Origin: Bacillota bacterium
Lineage (GTDB): Bacteria; Bacillota; Clostridia; Oscillospirales; Oscillospiraceae
Length of the DNA stretch: 64,000 nt
NCBI GenBank assembly: GCA_030535235.1
Contig: JAUNCL010000011.1
Span: forward strand, 1 to 64,000
Direction of reading: 5' to 3'
This document shows positions 25,671-33,720 of this stretch, in pieces. Under the pieces are notes generated by a model. It saw only the letters and a list, made by a program, of their open reading frames with translations, did no database searches and was not told the origin of the DNA. The position numbers and the translations under genes were made by a program. The stretch's first letter is position 1. Each line of letters starts with the position of its first letter.

Positions 25671-26489
25671 TCACTTCTTTTTCACAGGGTAGCAGACCTC
25701 CGTGACGAACTGGTTGGGGTCCGAGGTCTCGTGGGGGCTGACATGGTAGATGTTGAAGGCGGGGCCGTCGAAGGTATACCCGTTGGCGGTCACCCAGCCG
25801 GTGACGGCCTCCACGATAGCCGGCATCTGCTCGTAGGAGCCCTTGCAGACGGCGGAGGCCACGGTGACCTCCGGCAGGGTCACAAATTTCACATGGCTGG
25901 TGTCGGGGTATTGTCCCTTGACCGTCATGTGGACCTCCACATCCACGTCGGACTCCTTGTACTCCTTGTCGTGGAAGACGGCGCAGCAGTAGCAGGGGTC
26001 GTCGGGGATGAGATGGAGGGGGGCGGTCTCCTCCATGAGCTGGTTCCAGAGGAGACCCTCCTGTTCGTAGTTGGGGATGTGCATGCGGAGGGTGGCGGCG
26101 TAGCGTTCCGGGAAGGTTTTCAGGGTTACATCATACTTCATGGTTTCGTCATCCTTTCTCAGCCCTTCCAGGGCTGTGTCCAGAAGCCGCAGCCGGTATG
26201 CCGTCTGCCGGGACAGGGCCTGCAGCTCCGCCTGCTTCCGCTGCAGGTGGAGGCCCAGGGCTTCCTTGTCCCCGGTGCAGGCCAGGATCTCCCCGATGGC
26301 AGCCAGGCCGAAGCCCATGTCCTTCAGGGCGTTGATCCGAAAGGCGGTGGGAAGCTGGTCCTCTCCGTAGTAGCGGTAGCCCGTGTCCGGGTCCACCCGG
26401 ATGGGGGCCAGCAGGCCGAGCTCGTCATAGTGGCGCAGCATACGGACACTGACTCTGGACAGTTTTGAAAAATCTCCGATCTTCAGCAT
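25671..26489 (-). CDS. MerR family regulator with GyrI-like effector domain
   Basis: 272 residues. N-terminal MerR winged helix (KIGDFSKLSRVSVRMLRHYD, DTGYRYYGEDQL), a coiled-coil dimerisation helix at ~80-115 and a C-terminal GyrI/BmrR-like multidrug-binding domain (MHIPNYEQEGLLW, VCKGSYEQMPAIVEAV). It acts as a ligand-dependent activator. It lies upstream of the UvrA-like / AraC operon in the same orientation but is separated from it by a terminator; both regulators carry the same type of ligand domain. Confidence 0.88.
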   Translation of the reverse strand: MLKIGDFSKLSRVSVRMLRHYDELGLLAPIRVDPDTGYRYYGEDQLPTAFRINALKDMGFGLAAIGEILACTGDKEALGLHLQRKQAELQALSRQTAYRLRLLDTALEGLRKDDETMKYDVTLKTFPERYAATLRMHIPNYEQEGLLWNQLMEETAPLHLIPDDPCYCCAVFHDKEYKESDVDVEVHMTVKGQYPDTSHVKFVTLPEVTVASAVCKGSYEQMPAIVEAVTGWVTANGYTFDGPAFNIYHVSPHETSDPNQFVTEVCYPVKKK

Positions 26490-26592
26490 GGGATATCCCT
26501 CCGGGTTGGGTCGGTTTTCTTGAGCTCAGGACCATCCTACAGCCTGCCACAGTGGGAGAGTCAAGGCTTTTTTGGAAATTTGTTGAACTGGG

Positions 26593-27096
26593 TCATGGGT
26601 TTTCATACCAGGCCAGGACATCCGCCAGATTCTCCACGCTGACCCGGCTGCCGCCGTGGAGGAGCATGTCCAGCATGAGGTCCTCCTCGGGGGTGCGGTC
26701 GGTCTTTTCCGCCAGACCCTTGCCTGCGGTCTTGACCATGACGGTCATCATCAGCTTGTAGACGCCGTGGAGCTTGTTCATGTCAAAGCCCCCCTGGAGG
26801 GTAAAGACAGGCAGCTGGGCGGGAAGACCGTTGGACTTCCGCAGATCCTGGATTTGGGAGCCGGTGGCCCCCATGCCCACGCCGCAGAGGGCCTCGATGC
26901 GGTATCGTTTGGCGGCCTTGGGGTAGCCCTTGACCTTGCCGGCCATCAGCCAGCCTAGGTAGAGGATGGGGGAGGCCGGGGCGAGGTCGGCTTCCTCCAG
27001 GGCGTACACCGGCAGACCGGTTTTCTCCCCCAGAAGCTGGGCGTACTGCCGGGTGTAGCCGGTGTTGGAGGTGTAGACGATGGCGATTGGTTTCAT
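26593..27096 (-). CDS. Flavodoxin-domain protein
   Basis: 167 residues. N-terminal IVYTSNTGYTRQYAQLL is the FMN phosphate-binding loop of flavodoxins and protoporphyrinogen-oxidase-like (HemG-type) flavodoxins; YLGWLMAGKVKGYPKAAK follows. The C-terminal part (LMMTVMVKTAGKGLAEKTDR) is typical of clostridial flavodoxin-domain proteins. Predicted one-electron carrier or flavodoxin reductase partner; no partner is in the operon. Last gene of the seven-gene minus-strand operon that begins at 29259, 6 bp after the CDP-alcohol transferase gene. Confidence 0.8.
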   Translation of the reverse strand: MKPIAIVYTSNTGYTRQYAQLLGEKTGLPVYALEEADLAPASPILYLGWLMAGKVKGYPKAAKRYRIEALCGVGMGATGSQIQDLRKSNGLPAQLPVFTLQGGFDMNKLHGVYKLMMTVMVKTAGKGLAEKTDRTPEEDLMLDMLLHGGSRVSVENLADVLAWYENP

Positions 27097-27102
27097 AGTG
27101 CT

Positions 27103-27657
27103 TCACTGTCCCTTTGCAAGAATGGATTTTCTATCGGAATGATAGGCCTGTACCCGGAGGTGGATCATCAGCTCCTCGCAGGCAGCGGCGGCGGCGATGG
27201 CGCAGACTGCCCAGCAGTACAGGGTGGAATACCCGGAGGGCAGAAGATAGGGGAGGAGAAAGACCGCCGCCCCGGTCAGCTTGTTCAGATAGGTGTGGAG
27301 GGAGGCGAAGGTCCGGAATTTGACGGCCGCCACAAAATAGCAGGAAAGCCGCAGGACCAGAATGGCCCCAACGGCATACCAAATTCCAGAGGGGAGAGTC
27401 TCCCACAGGATGGGAAAGAGTTTCATGAGCACCACCAGGTAAAAGGTCAGGTCGGCTGCGCTGTCCAGCCTGGCCCCAAAGCCGCCGGCAGTCCCCAGCT
27501 TTCGGGCCAGCCAGCCGTCTAAGGCGTCGGTCAGGCCGGTGAGGGTGTACAGCCCGAAAAACAGGGGGGTGAGGGGGCGGAGGAACAGCAGGCAGAGGGT
27601 GCCCAGCATCCGCAGAAGGGTGATGCCGTTTGGTATGTTAAAAATCTGTTTGTTCAT
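27103..27657 (-). CDS. CDP-alcohol phosphatidyltransferase family protein
   Basis: Membrane enzyme joining a CDP-linked lipid to an alcohol head group (PgsA-like phosphatidylglycerophosphate synthase or relative). 184 residues; the family motif D-G-x2-A-R-x8-G-x3-D-x3-D is present as LDGWLARKLG and GARLDSAAD. About five membrane segments. The start ATG overlaps the GNAT stop (ATGA), indicating translational coupling. Specificity cannot be read. Confidence 0.88.
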   Translation of the reverse strand: MNKQIFNIPNGITLLRMLGTLCLLFLRPLTPLFFGLYTLTGLTDALDGWLARKLGTAGGFGARLDSAADLTFYLVVLMKLFPILWETLPSGIWYAVGAILVLRLSCYFVAAVKFRTFASLHTYLNKLTGAAVFLLPYLLPSGYSTLYCWAVCAIAAAAACEELMIHLRVQAYHSDRKSILAKGQ

Positions 27658-28196
27658 CGTTCAGTTTTATTCCAGGTCAGTCGGCACAGAACTCCCTGGC
27701 GGAGGACTGTGCCGTCGTTGCAGAAATAGGGGATCTCCTTTTCAAAACGGAACCCCAGCTTTTCCAGGACCCGACCGGAGGCGGGATTTTCCTTCGCGTA
27801 CCGTCCCGCCGCCTGGGAAATACCCAGTTGAGCTTTCGCAAAGGTAAGAACCGCTGTCATGGCCTCGGTGGCATAGCCCCGGCCCCAGTGGGCTTTGGCG
27901 AAATTATAGCCAACCTCCCAGGTCTCCAGCTCCTCCTCATAGTAGATCAGAACCGTGCCGATGAGGGTATGGGCGGGTTTTTGTTCCACGGCAAATCGGT
28001 ACCAATCCGGCTTTCCGATCTGACCCAGCTCATACTCCAGCCATGCCTCGGTTTTTCGGATGTCCTGATGGCTGGTCCAGAACATGTAGCGGGCCACCTC
28101 CGGGTCCTGCTCCCAGCCGTCAAACACAGCCCGGGCATCCTCCCGGCGAAAGGGGCGAAGGCGGAGACGGGAGGTCTCCAGCACAGGGGTGATCAT
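27654..28196 (-). CDS. GNAT family N-acetyltransferase (RimJ/RimL type)
   Basis: 180 residues. Typical RimJ/RimL layout: ETSRLRLRPFRREDARAVF at the N-terminus, GTVLIYYEEE, EVGYNFAKAHWGRGYATEAM with the acetyl-CoA pyrophosphate loop, and ENPASGRVLEKLGFRFEKEI. Acetylates an amino group; target unknown. ATG 28196 overlaps the stop of the upstream small gene by 4 bp, which fixes the start and removes a longer upstream reading frame. Confidence 0.88.
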   Translation of the reverse strand: MITPVLETSRLRLRPFRREDARAVFDGWEQDPEVARYMFWTSHQDIRKTEAWLEYELGQIGKPDWYRFAVEQKPAHTLIGTVLIYYEEELETWEVGYNFAKAHWGRGYATEAMTAVLTFAKAQLGISQAAGRYAKENPASGRVLEKLGFRFEKEIPYFCNDGTVLRQGVLCRLTWNKTER

Positions 28197-28381
28197 GGCT
28201 GAGGCTCCGTACTCCGGTAGACCGCCGCCAGCAGGCCCACGCCGGAGATCAGGGAGAGGATGCACCCGGCGGCAAACAGTGCCACCGGGTCTGACAGATA
28301 CCGGCTGATCTCCAGGCGGAAGAGGACTGTGAACAGCCCCAGCACAAAGAGAGCGGCCCAGGGAATGAGTTTCTTGTGCAT
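28193..28381 (-). CDS. Small two-helix membrane protein
   Basis: 62 residues with two hydrophobic helices (IPWAALFVLGLFTVLF and VALFAAGCILSLISGVGLLA) and short charged ends. No family recognised. It sits between the VOC gene (12 bp gap) and the GNAT gene (4 bp overlap) in the operon. Confidence 0.65.
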   Translation of the reverse strand: MHKKLIPWAALFVLGLFTVLFRLEISRYLSDPVALFAAGCILSLISGVGLLAAVYRSTEPQP

Positions 28382-28393
28382 GGTTTGTTCTCC

Positions 28394-28858
28394 TTATTGC
28401 ATCGCGTTTTCCACAAAGGCCACCGGCACGTCCATGCGCCGGGCGATCTGCTCGGTGGTCATGCCGCTGTCGGCAAACCGCCTGCACACGGCGGAGATGG
28501 CCTCGCCCACCTCAATGATATGGCAGTCGGGGTCGTAGAAGCGGACCACCCGCTGGCCCCAGGCGTGTTCCTTGACTGGGTGGACGTAGTGGATGTCCAG
28601 GGCGAGGAGCTTTTCCGCAAAGGCATCAAAGTTCTCCTCCTCGAAGTAGAGCTCGCTGACCTTGCCGCACCAGCCCAGCTCGCCGGGATCCCTTTCCAGG
28701 AACCCCGCCCAGGAATCGGCGGTTTGCAGGCACACGCCGCCGGTGAGGGTCACGTTGGCCCCCAGGTCCATGATGACCTCCAGGCCCAGGACCTGTCTGT
28801 AAAAGGCCACTGACCGCTCCATGTCAACAACGGCCAGTAAGGGGTTTCTGAATTCCAT
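28394..28858 (-). CDS. VOC (glyoxalase/bleomycin-resistance) family protein with C-terminal helix-turn-helix-like tail
   Basis: 154 residues. Residues 1-115 are a VOC domain (MEFRNPLLAVVDMERSVAFY ... VVRFYDPDCHIIEVGE), with the usual terminal Glu metal ligand in HIIEVGE. The tail EAISAVCRRFADSGMTTEQI resembles the short extension seen in many clostridial VOC proteins. Start ATG 28858 with GAGGAAGG upstream. Function (lyase, dioxygenase or resistance) unknown. Confidence 0.82.
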   Translation of the reverse strand: MEFRNPLLAVVDMERSVAFYRQVLGLEVIMDLGANVTLTGGVCLQTADSWAGFLERDPGELGWCGKVSELYFEEENFDAFAEKLLALDIHYVHPVKEHAWGQRVVRFYDPDCHIIEVGEAISAVCRRFADSGMTTEQIARRMDVPVAFVENAMQ

Positions 28859-28871
28859 GTCGGCACCTTCC

Positions 28872-29063
28872 TCAGTACACCGGGTTCCGGGGAATGACAA
28901 TGGCGGCGATGATATAGGCCAGGATGCCGCTGCCCCCCATGGCGCAGAACACGACCCAGGCCAGCCGGATCACCGTGGGGTCCAGGTCAAAATATTCGGC
29001 GATGCCGCCGCAGACGCCGTCCAGCATCTTCTCACGATTGGATTTATAGAGTCGTTTCTTCAT
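28872..29063 (-). CDS. PspC domain protein
   Basis: 63 residues. Starts MKKRLYKSNREKMLDGVCGG, the diagnostic PspC N-terminus, then EYFDLDPTVIRLAWVVF and a membrane helix. PspC proteins take part in envelope-stress responses. It overlaps the end of the upstream small membrane gene by about 20 bp. It shares a promoter module with the HD-GYP operon. Confidence 0.9.
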   Translation of the reverse strand: MKKRLYKSNREKMLDGVCGGIAEYFDLDPTVIRLAWVVFCAMGGSGILAYIIAAIVIPRNPVY

Positions 29064-29259
29064 GGTTGGGTTCCTCCTCATCTTGTTTTTTGTCTTCCAT
29101 CTGGCGGAACAGGCGGGCGGCAAAGAACATGCAGGACGCTGCCGCCCACAGAATACCGCCGCAGGCCACGCTGACGCACAGGGCCATCAGCAGGCCGGAC
29201 AGGGTCATCAGACCCCCGGCCCGGGCCAGCAGGGTGGAAGTGGTGTGGTTGGAGTTCAT
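29044..29259 (-). CDS. Small membrane protein, first gene of the PspC operon
   Basis: 71 residues. One or two membrane segments (AGGLMTLSGLLMALCVSVAC; ILWAAASCMFFAARLF) and an acidic tail (QMEDKKQDEEEPNHEETTL). ATG 29259 with GGAGGCAG upstream on the minus strand. No family recognised; the pairing with PspC suggests an envelope role. Confidence 0.65.
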   Translation of the reverse strand: MNSNHTTSTLLARAGGLMTLSGLLMALCVSVACGGILWAAASCMFFAARLFRQMEDKKQDEEEPNHEETTL

Positions 29260-29302
29260 GGAGCTGCCTCCTTGCTGATGCTTGTTGTCTCTTGCTGTCT
29301 TT

Positions 29303-29366
29303 ATTGTATGGGAAAAGGGGTGGTTCCGATAGTTCCGTTTTGGAGGAAAATGTGTCGGTTTTATAG
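29303..29366 (-). promoter_or_regulatory. Promoter module of the PspC operon (copy A of a shared 66-bp element)
   Basis: Read on the minus strand: CTATAAAACCGACACATTT, later CTATC, then TTTCCCATACAATAA. TACAAT (29303-29308) is a good -10, but no TTGACA-like -35 stands at the right distance; CTATC takes its place. The same blocks with identical spacing occur at 31805-31870. Confidence 0.65.
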
Positions 29367-29467
29367 GTTGGGAAGGGGAGGGTAACGCAGTACCTCTCTG
29401 TCGATCGCAATGATGCAATATTCTTTACGTGGGTTCGCGCCTCCGGCGGGGCGCGCGGGGGCGCGGT

Positions 29468-30457
29468 TCATGTCCTTCGGGCATCTTTCAGGCGGCGGCC
29501 CTGTCTGTCCGCTTCTCTCTGTTCCTTCCTGTTCAGCTTCTCACAGCTTGTCAGGTGGTCCTTGGCGTGGTGGTGGGCCTGGCAGGCATCGCAGTTTCCG
29601 TGGCGGTCGCAGTCGAGATGCTTACAGGGGCAGTCCGGGGCCAGCATGGACTGGACGGTCCGCCGGAACAGGGGATTCTGCAAAAAATGAGGGGTCTGCA
29701 TCCCGGTGCAGACCGCCTGCACCAGCTCCTCCGGGGAGGCGGCTTGGTCTTTGCACCGGTTCACCCAGCTTTGCAGCTCCTCCATCAGGCTGAGCGCGTC
29801 CGCCAGCTTGTCCATGGCCTGGGGGCGGTCATAGGGGACGTCCCAGGCGGGGTAGAAGGTCTCCACCCCCGGCAGCTCCCGCAGGGTTTCCAGGCTGCGC
29901 CGGGCGTCGTCCCGCTGCACCCAGATGGGGATATCCCCCCGGACGGGGATGGCGTCCCCGGTGAAGAGACAGTCGGCCTCCGGCAGCAGATAGGAGAGCT
30001 GGTCCGGGGAGTGGCCGGGGGTTCCCACCGCCTGGATGGTCAGGCCCGGCTCCAGGGTTATCCGGTCGCCGTCGGTCAGCACCTGGTCCACCGCCACCGA
30101 GCGGGGCAGGAGGGTGAAGAAGTTGGGGATGGGACGGGCTGCGAACTGCTGGTGGATGTCCTCGATCCAGGGGCGCTCCCCGGGGCTGGCGTAGATTCTG
30201 CACCCCGTCCGCTCCCGGAGCCCGGCGGCCCCGCCGATGTGGTCCGGGTGGGCGTGGGTCAGGAAGATGGCCCTGAGATCCGACAGATCTCTGCCCAGGG
30301 TGTGGAGATACCCCTCGATAATCTCTTCCGCCCCGGCCACGCCGGCGTCGATCAGATAACAGGCCTCCTGGCCCTGGATGAGATAGACGTAGACATACCG
30401 CCGGATGGCGGGGGTCACATTGAAATCAATTTTGATGGGATGGATGGTTGGCTTCAT
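29468..30457 (-). CDS. MBL-fold metallo-hydrolase with C-terminal Cys/His cluster
   Basis: 329 residues. Metallo-beta-lactamase fold at 1-230 with FLTHAHPDHIGG, GTPGHSPDQLSYLL and FTGDAIP, the full set of dinuclear metal ligands. The unusual part is the C-terminus (~275-310): CPCKHLDCDRHGNCDACQAH then HHAKDHLTSCEK, a compact six-Cys, multi-His segment likely to bind another metal. Substrate unknown. Its start overlaps the HD-GYP stop by 4 bp, so the two are translationally coupled. Confidence 0.85.
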   Translation of the reverse strand: MKPTIHPIKIDFNVTPAIRRYVYVYLIQGQEACYLIDAGVAGAEEIIEGYLHTLGRDLSDLRAIFLTHAHPDHIGGAAGLRERTGCRIYASPGERPWIEDIHQQFAARPIPNFFTLLPRSVAVDQVLTDGDRITLEPGLTIQAVGTPGHSPDQLSYLLPEADCLFTGDAIPVRGDIPIWVQRDDARRSLETLRELPGVETFYPAWDVPYDRPQAMDKLADALSLMEELQSWVNRCKDQAASPEELVQAVCTGMQTPHFLQNPLFRRTVQSMLAPDCPCKHLDCDRHGNCDACQAHHHAKDHLTSCEKLNRKEQREADRQGRRLKDARRT

Positions 30458-31767
30458 ACAGATATCTTTCCTTTCTGGTCGCTGTGGAGGATCTCCTTCT
30501 CAATTTTTTCCCGGATGTCCAAAAAGACCTCGGCCATGATGGGGTCGAAATCCTGGCCGCTGCCCTCCTGGATGATGCGGAAGCAGGTGTCCGGGGGCAG
30601 GGCGTCCCGGTAGCAGCGCTTGGCCGACACCGCATCAAAGACGTCGGCGATGGCCATGATCCGGGCGCACAGGGGAATCTCCTTCCGGGTCAGCCCGTCG
30701 GGGTAGCCCTTGCCGTTCCACTTCTCGTGGTGGTAGACGGCCACCTCATAGGCGATCTTTTCATACATATCGTTCTCCAGATGCCCGAAGGTGTCCCGGA
30801 TGATCTGTCCGCCCCGGGGGGCGTGGGTCTTCATGATGGCAAACTCCTCGTCGGTGAGCTTCCCCGGCTTTTGCAGGATGGCGTCGGGAATGGCGATCTT
30901 TCCGATGTCGTGCATGGGGGCGGCCTGGATCAGGTTCTCGATGTAGTCCCGGGTGAGCTCCTCCCGGTAAAAGCCCCGGGCCTTCAGCTCCTCAGCCAGC
31001 AGCCTGACATAGGCGGTGGTCCGCCGGATGTGGCCGCCGGTGTTGTCGTCCCGGTTCTCCACCAGGGTGGCGAAGCCCATCATCATCTCGTTGTTGTACC
31101 GCTTCAGCTTGGTGTGCAGGGGGCTCTCCTGGTTCAGATAGGCCCCCAGCACTGCGAAGGTGGGAGCCAGGGCCGTGATGAGGGCCTCGGGCCGGAGCAT
31201 CTGGTAGAGGGTCACGCCCACGATCACCCCCATGTAGGTGGAGATGATGATCCGCTTGTGCTTGTTCAGTTGTTTCCAGCTGTGGAGAAGGACTGCCATC
31301 GCTGCCAGGGTGTACAGGGCCACGGTGAGATAACAGGCATAGACGGACACCCCCATGGAGTAGTTGGTGACCGTTCCCCTGACGTATTCCAGGCTGGGCA
31401 GAAAGAGGATCACCACCGCCAGGGCCAGCAGCAGGGGGAGGGCCAGGGCCAGCTTCCGGGACCGTGTTTGGGGAAGCCCCCTGGTAATGTCCAGCATGTA
31501 CAGAAACATGAAAAAGATCATGGCGTCCAGGCTGGACAGGAAGCAGGCGTGGAGGACCCCGTTGACCGGCAGGGGGACCAGGTCCAGATGGTTGACGGTC
31601 CAGGCTGTGGCCCCGTCAAAAAGGACGGAGAGGACGCTGACAACCAGCAGCCAGTCGAAGAGCTTGTCCCGGTGGGTCACCCGGTAAAGCTGTCTCTCCC
31701 GGATGGAGAGGAAGAGGATGTACAGCACGATGAGCATACATCCGATTTGCAGTTTGCAGGATTCCAT
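30454..31767 (-). CDS. Membrane-bound HD-GYP domain protein (probable c-di-GMP phosphodiesterase)
   Basis: 437 residues. Six or seven membrane helices in the first ~210 residues form an uncharacterised sensory module, followed by an HD-GYP domain: FATLVENRDDNTGGHIRRTT, APMHDIGKIAIPDAIL, HHEKWNGKGYPDG and IMAIADVFDAVSAKR. The HD and GYP motifs are intact, so hydrolysis of c-di-GMP is expected. Coupled to the MBL gene downstream. Its promoter region shares a 66-bp module with the PspC operon. Confidence 0.9.
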   Translation of the reverse strand: MESCKLQIGCMLIVLYILFLSIRERQLYRVTHRDKLFDWLLVVSVLSVLFDGATAWTVNHLDLVPLPVNGVLHACFLSSLDAMIFFMFLYMLDITRGLPQTRSRKLALALPLLLALAVVILFLPSLEYVRGTVTNYSMGVSVYACYLTVALYTLAAMAVLLHSWKQLNKHKRIIISTYMGVIVGVTLYQMLRPEALITALAPTFAVLGAYLNQESPLHTKLKRYNNEMMMGFATLVENRDDNTGGHIRRTTAYVRLLAEELKARGFYREELTRDYIENLIQAAPMHDIGKIAIPDAILQKPGKLTDEEFAIMKTHAPRGGQIIRDTFGHLENDMYEKIAYEVAVYHHEKWNGKGYPDGLTRKEIPLCARIMAIADVFDAVSAKRCYRDALPPDTCFRIIQEGSGQDFDPIMAEVFLDIREKIEKEILHSDQKGKISV

Positions 31768-31806
31768 AGGGTCAGCCCTTTCTGTCCAAAGTGTTTCTCT
31801 ATTGTT

Positions 31807-31870
31807 ATTGTATCGGAAACGAGTTCTCAGGGATAGGGGGAGATGGGAGAGAAATGTGTCAATTCTATAG
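31807..31870 (-). promoter_or_regulatory. Promoter module of the HD-GYP operon (copy B of the shared element)
   Basis: Minus strand: CTATAGAATTGACACATTT, CTATC and TTTCCGATACAATAA at the same spacings as copy A. The upstream edge overlaps the last codons of ecsC. TACAAT is at 31807-31812, 40 bp before the start codon. Confidence 0.65.
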
Positions 31871-32668
31871 ATTATCCCCCTGGGCGCCGCTGCCCAGCAG
31901 GAGACGGCGCTGGTATTTCAGCCTGGCGTAGGCGCTGACCTGCTTCATGTACACCACATCATAGGCTCCGCCCACCGCCCCTACCAGGGGGATGCCCTGG
32001 AGGAACTTCATGTACAGCAGCTCTTTGGACAGGGCGCCGGCGGTTTTTTGGAGCTGAGCGTCCCGGTCGTAACCCGCAGGCAGGGCCTGGGACCAGATGT
32101 ACCGGTTGACCTGAGCGTCCAGCGCCTCCAGGGCCTCCCCGTGGGAGACGGCCCCCTGGATCAGCAGGAGGATGAAGTACCGCTCCTCCTCGGTGTCGTA
32201 GCCGTACCCATAGCCCAGGGCGATCTCATAGACCGTCCGCAGGACCATGCCGGTGAAGAGGGGGATATCCGGCAGGCCCACGCCCAGCAGACCCATGCCG
32301 ATGCCGGAGACGCCGGAGAGCAGCACCCCCTTGGTTCCCGCCGCCCTGGCCTCTTTGGAGAAGGCTTTTATAGTCTTGCGGTCCCGGCGCAGGTCGTGGG
32401 CGTACCGGTTCACCTGGCTGGTCTGCTCCAGTTGGTCCCGGCGGTAGGTCTTTTCGATGACCCCGGTGCCTTTTTCAAAAATCAGCTGAAAGGCCTTGTA
32501 AAATCCCTTGTCCAGGGTATCCTGGAGCCCGGGAGGGACCTTTTCCGCCAGGAGCTGGTTGAGACGGGTGTCCTCTTTTTCCACCCGGGCGGCGAGAAAG
32601 GCGTCCTCCCGCTTCCGGAGGGCCTCCCATTCCTTTTCCAGGGGTGTTTTTCGCTGCAGGATTCCCAT
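31865..32668 (-). CDS. EcsC family protein
   Basis: 267 residues. Charged N-terminal helix (KEWEALRKREDAFLAARVEK), then the EcsC signature region with GMGLLGVGLPDIPLFTGMVL and a repeated amphipathic pattern; C-terminal VGAVGGAYDVVYMKQVSAYA. EcsC is associated with ABC transporters in Bacillus, but the biochemical role is unknown and no EcsAB homolog is adjacent. Monocistronic with a strong promoter. Confidence 0.88.
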   Translation of the reverse strand: MGILQRKTPLEKEWEALRKREDAFLAARVEKEDTRLNQLLAEKVPPGLQDTLDKGFYKAFQLIFEKGTGVIEKTYRRDQLEQTSQVNRYAHDLRRDRKTIKAFSKEARAAGTKGVLLSGVSGIGMGLLGVGLPDIPLFTGMVLRTVYEIALGYGYGYDTEEERYFILLLIQGAVSHGEALEALDAQVNRYIWSQALPAGYDRDAQLQKTAGALSKELLYMKFLQGIPLVGAVGGAYDVVYMKQVSAYARLKYQRRLLLGSGAQGDNL

Positions 32669-32716
32669 GCGTTTTTTGCCTCCTTTGCGCCAGTATGCAG
32701 GTTGTCTTTCAAATAT

Positions 32717-32745
32717 AGTATAGACACCGGCAGAGGAGAAGTCAA
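32717..32745 (-). promoter_or_regulatory. ecsC promoter
   Basis: Minus strand TTGACT, 17 bp, TATACT. Confidence 0.8.
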
Positions 32746-32832
32746 TGGACGGAACGAAGAGACTTTTTGAACAAAAAAATATTTCAAAAAAGAAGAAAAA
32801 TTCGTTTTCCCTCTCGCATTTTTCAGAGATTG

Positions 32833-32841
32833 TGGTATAAT
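32833..32841 (+). promoter_or_regulatory. Extended -10 promoter of purC
   Basis: TGG-TATAAT (TGn extended -10) at 32833-32841; the -35 region (CTCGCA) is poor. A leader of about 100 bases follows. Confidence 0.6.
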
Positions 32842-32874
32842 GCCACTGTTAGTTAAGGTTTGCAGCTTCACCCT

Positions 32875-32898
32875 GGGAGTCTTGCACCGCAGGCTCCC
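32875..32898 (+). promoter_or_regulatory. Hairpin in the purC leader
   Basis: GGGAG-t-CTTGC pairs with GCAGG-CTCCC (one G.T pair, a one-base bulge). It does not match the purine riboswitch three-way junction; function unknown. Confidence 0.4.
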
Positions 32899-32945
32899 GA
32901 CGGAGAAGGGTGTCGAAGATACAACACTTGAGAGGAGCAATAGAT

Positions 32946-33635
32946 ATGAAGACGCTTTACGATGGCAAGACCAAGACTGTCATGCTGGACGAGGAGACCA
33001 ACGTGACCCACCTGTTCTTTAAGGACACCGCCACCGGCGAGAACGGCATGTTTGACCCCGGCTATAACACCGTGGGCGGCAGCGTGGAAGGCAAGGGCAA
33101 CATCGGCCTGCGGGTGTCCAAGTACTTCTTCGAGCTGATGGAAGCCAACGGCATCCCCACCCACTACCTGGGCGCTGACCTGGACAAGAACCTGATGAAG
33201 GTCCGCACCCTGACCGTCCCCAAGCTGGAGTTCGTCCTGCGCTACTTCACCGCCGGCAGCATGAGCCGCCGCTTCGACCTGGAAGAGGGCATCGTCTTCG
33301 ATCCTCCCTACACCGAGGTCACCCTGAAGAGCGACGAGCAGGGCGACCCCCTGATCTCTGAGAGACTGTGCATCATGAAGGGCATGCTGGTCCCCGGCCA
33401 GTATGACGAGGCCCTGGGCGTGCTGGTCCGGGTGGGCGAGGTCCTGAAGAAGGAGCTGGCCAAGATGGACCTGACCCTCATCGACTTCAAGATCGAGGTG
33501 GGCTACGACGAGACCGGCAAGATGTATGTGGCCGACGAGATCACCCCCGACATCTGGAGAGTCCGTGACACCAACGGCAACATCCCCAACCAGATCGACT
33601 GCGCAAAGATCATCCTGGAGAAGATCAACGGCTGA
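32946..33635 (+). CDS. purC: Phosphoribosylaminoimidazole-succinocarboxamide synthase
   Basis: Adds aspartate to CAIR in purine biosynthesis, using ATP. 229 residues. N-terminal TLYDGKTKTVMLDEETNVTH replaces the usual KGKVRDVY-type loop; HYLGADL, VPKLEFVLRYFTAGSMSRRF and LIDFKIEVGYDETG ... VADEITPDIWRVRD match the SAICAR synthase core. Start ATG 32946 with GAGAGGAG upstream. Monocistronic; no other pur genes are nearby. Confidence 0.88.
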   Translation: MKTLYDGKTKTVMLDEETNVTHLFFKDTATGENGMFDPGYNTVGGSVEGKGNIGLRVSKYFFELMEANGIPTHYLGADLDKNLMKVRTLTVPKLEFVLRYFTAGSMSRRFDLEEGIVFDPPYTEVTLKSDEQGDPLISERLCIMKGMLVPGQYDEALGVLVRVGEVLKKELAKMDLTLIDFKIEVGYDETGKMYVADEITPDIWRVRDTNGNIPNQIDCAKIILEKING

Positions 33636-33650
33636 TTTCCCCGCCGTTTC

Positions 33651-33692
33651 AAAAAACATCCCCTTTGTCTCAGGACAAAGGGGATGTTTTTT
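33651..33692. terminator. Bidirectional terminator between purC and mntP
   Basis: AAAAAACATCCCCTTTGTC and GACAAAGGGGATGTTTTTT, a 19-bp perfect stem with a four-base loop. Confidence 0.95.
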
Positions 33693-33720
33693 ATCGTATT
33701 AGGAAAGGAAGGTCGCAGCA

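Noticed and set aside
29436..29455. Terminator of the MBL gene
   Set aside because: CGCGCC/GGCGCG stem present, but no T-tract in the minus direction.
32842..32945. Purine riboswitch in the purC leader
   Set aside because: Only a single hairpin; the three-way junction core and conserved loops are absent.
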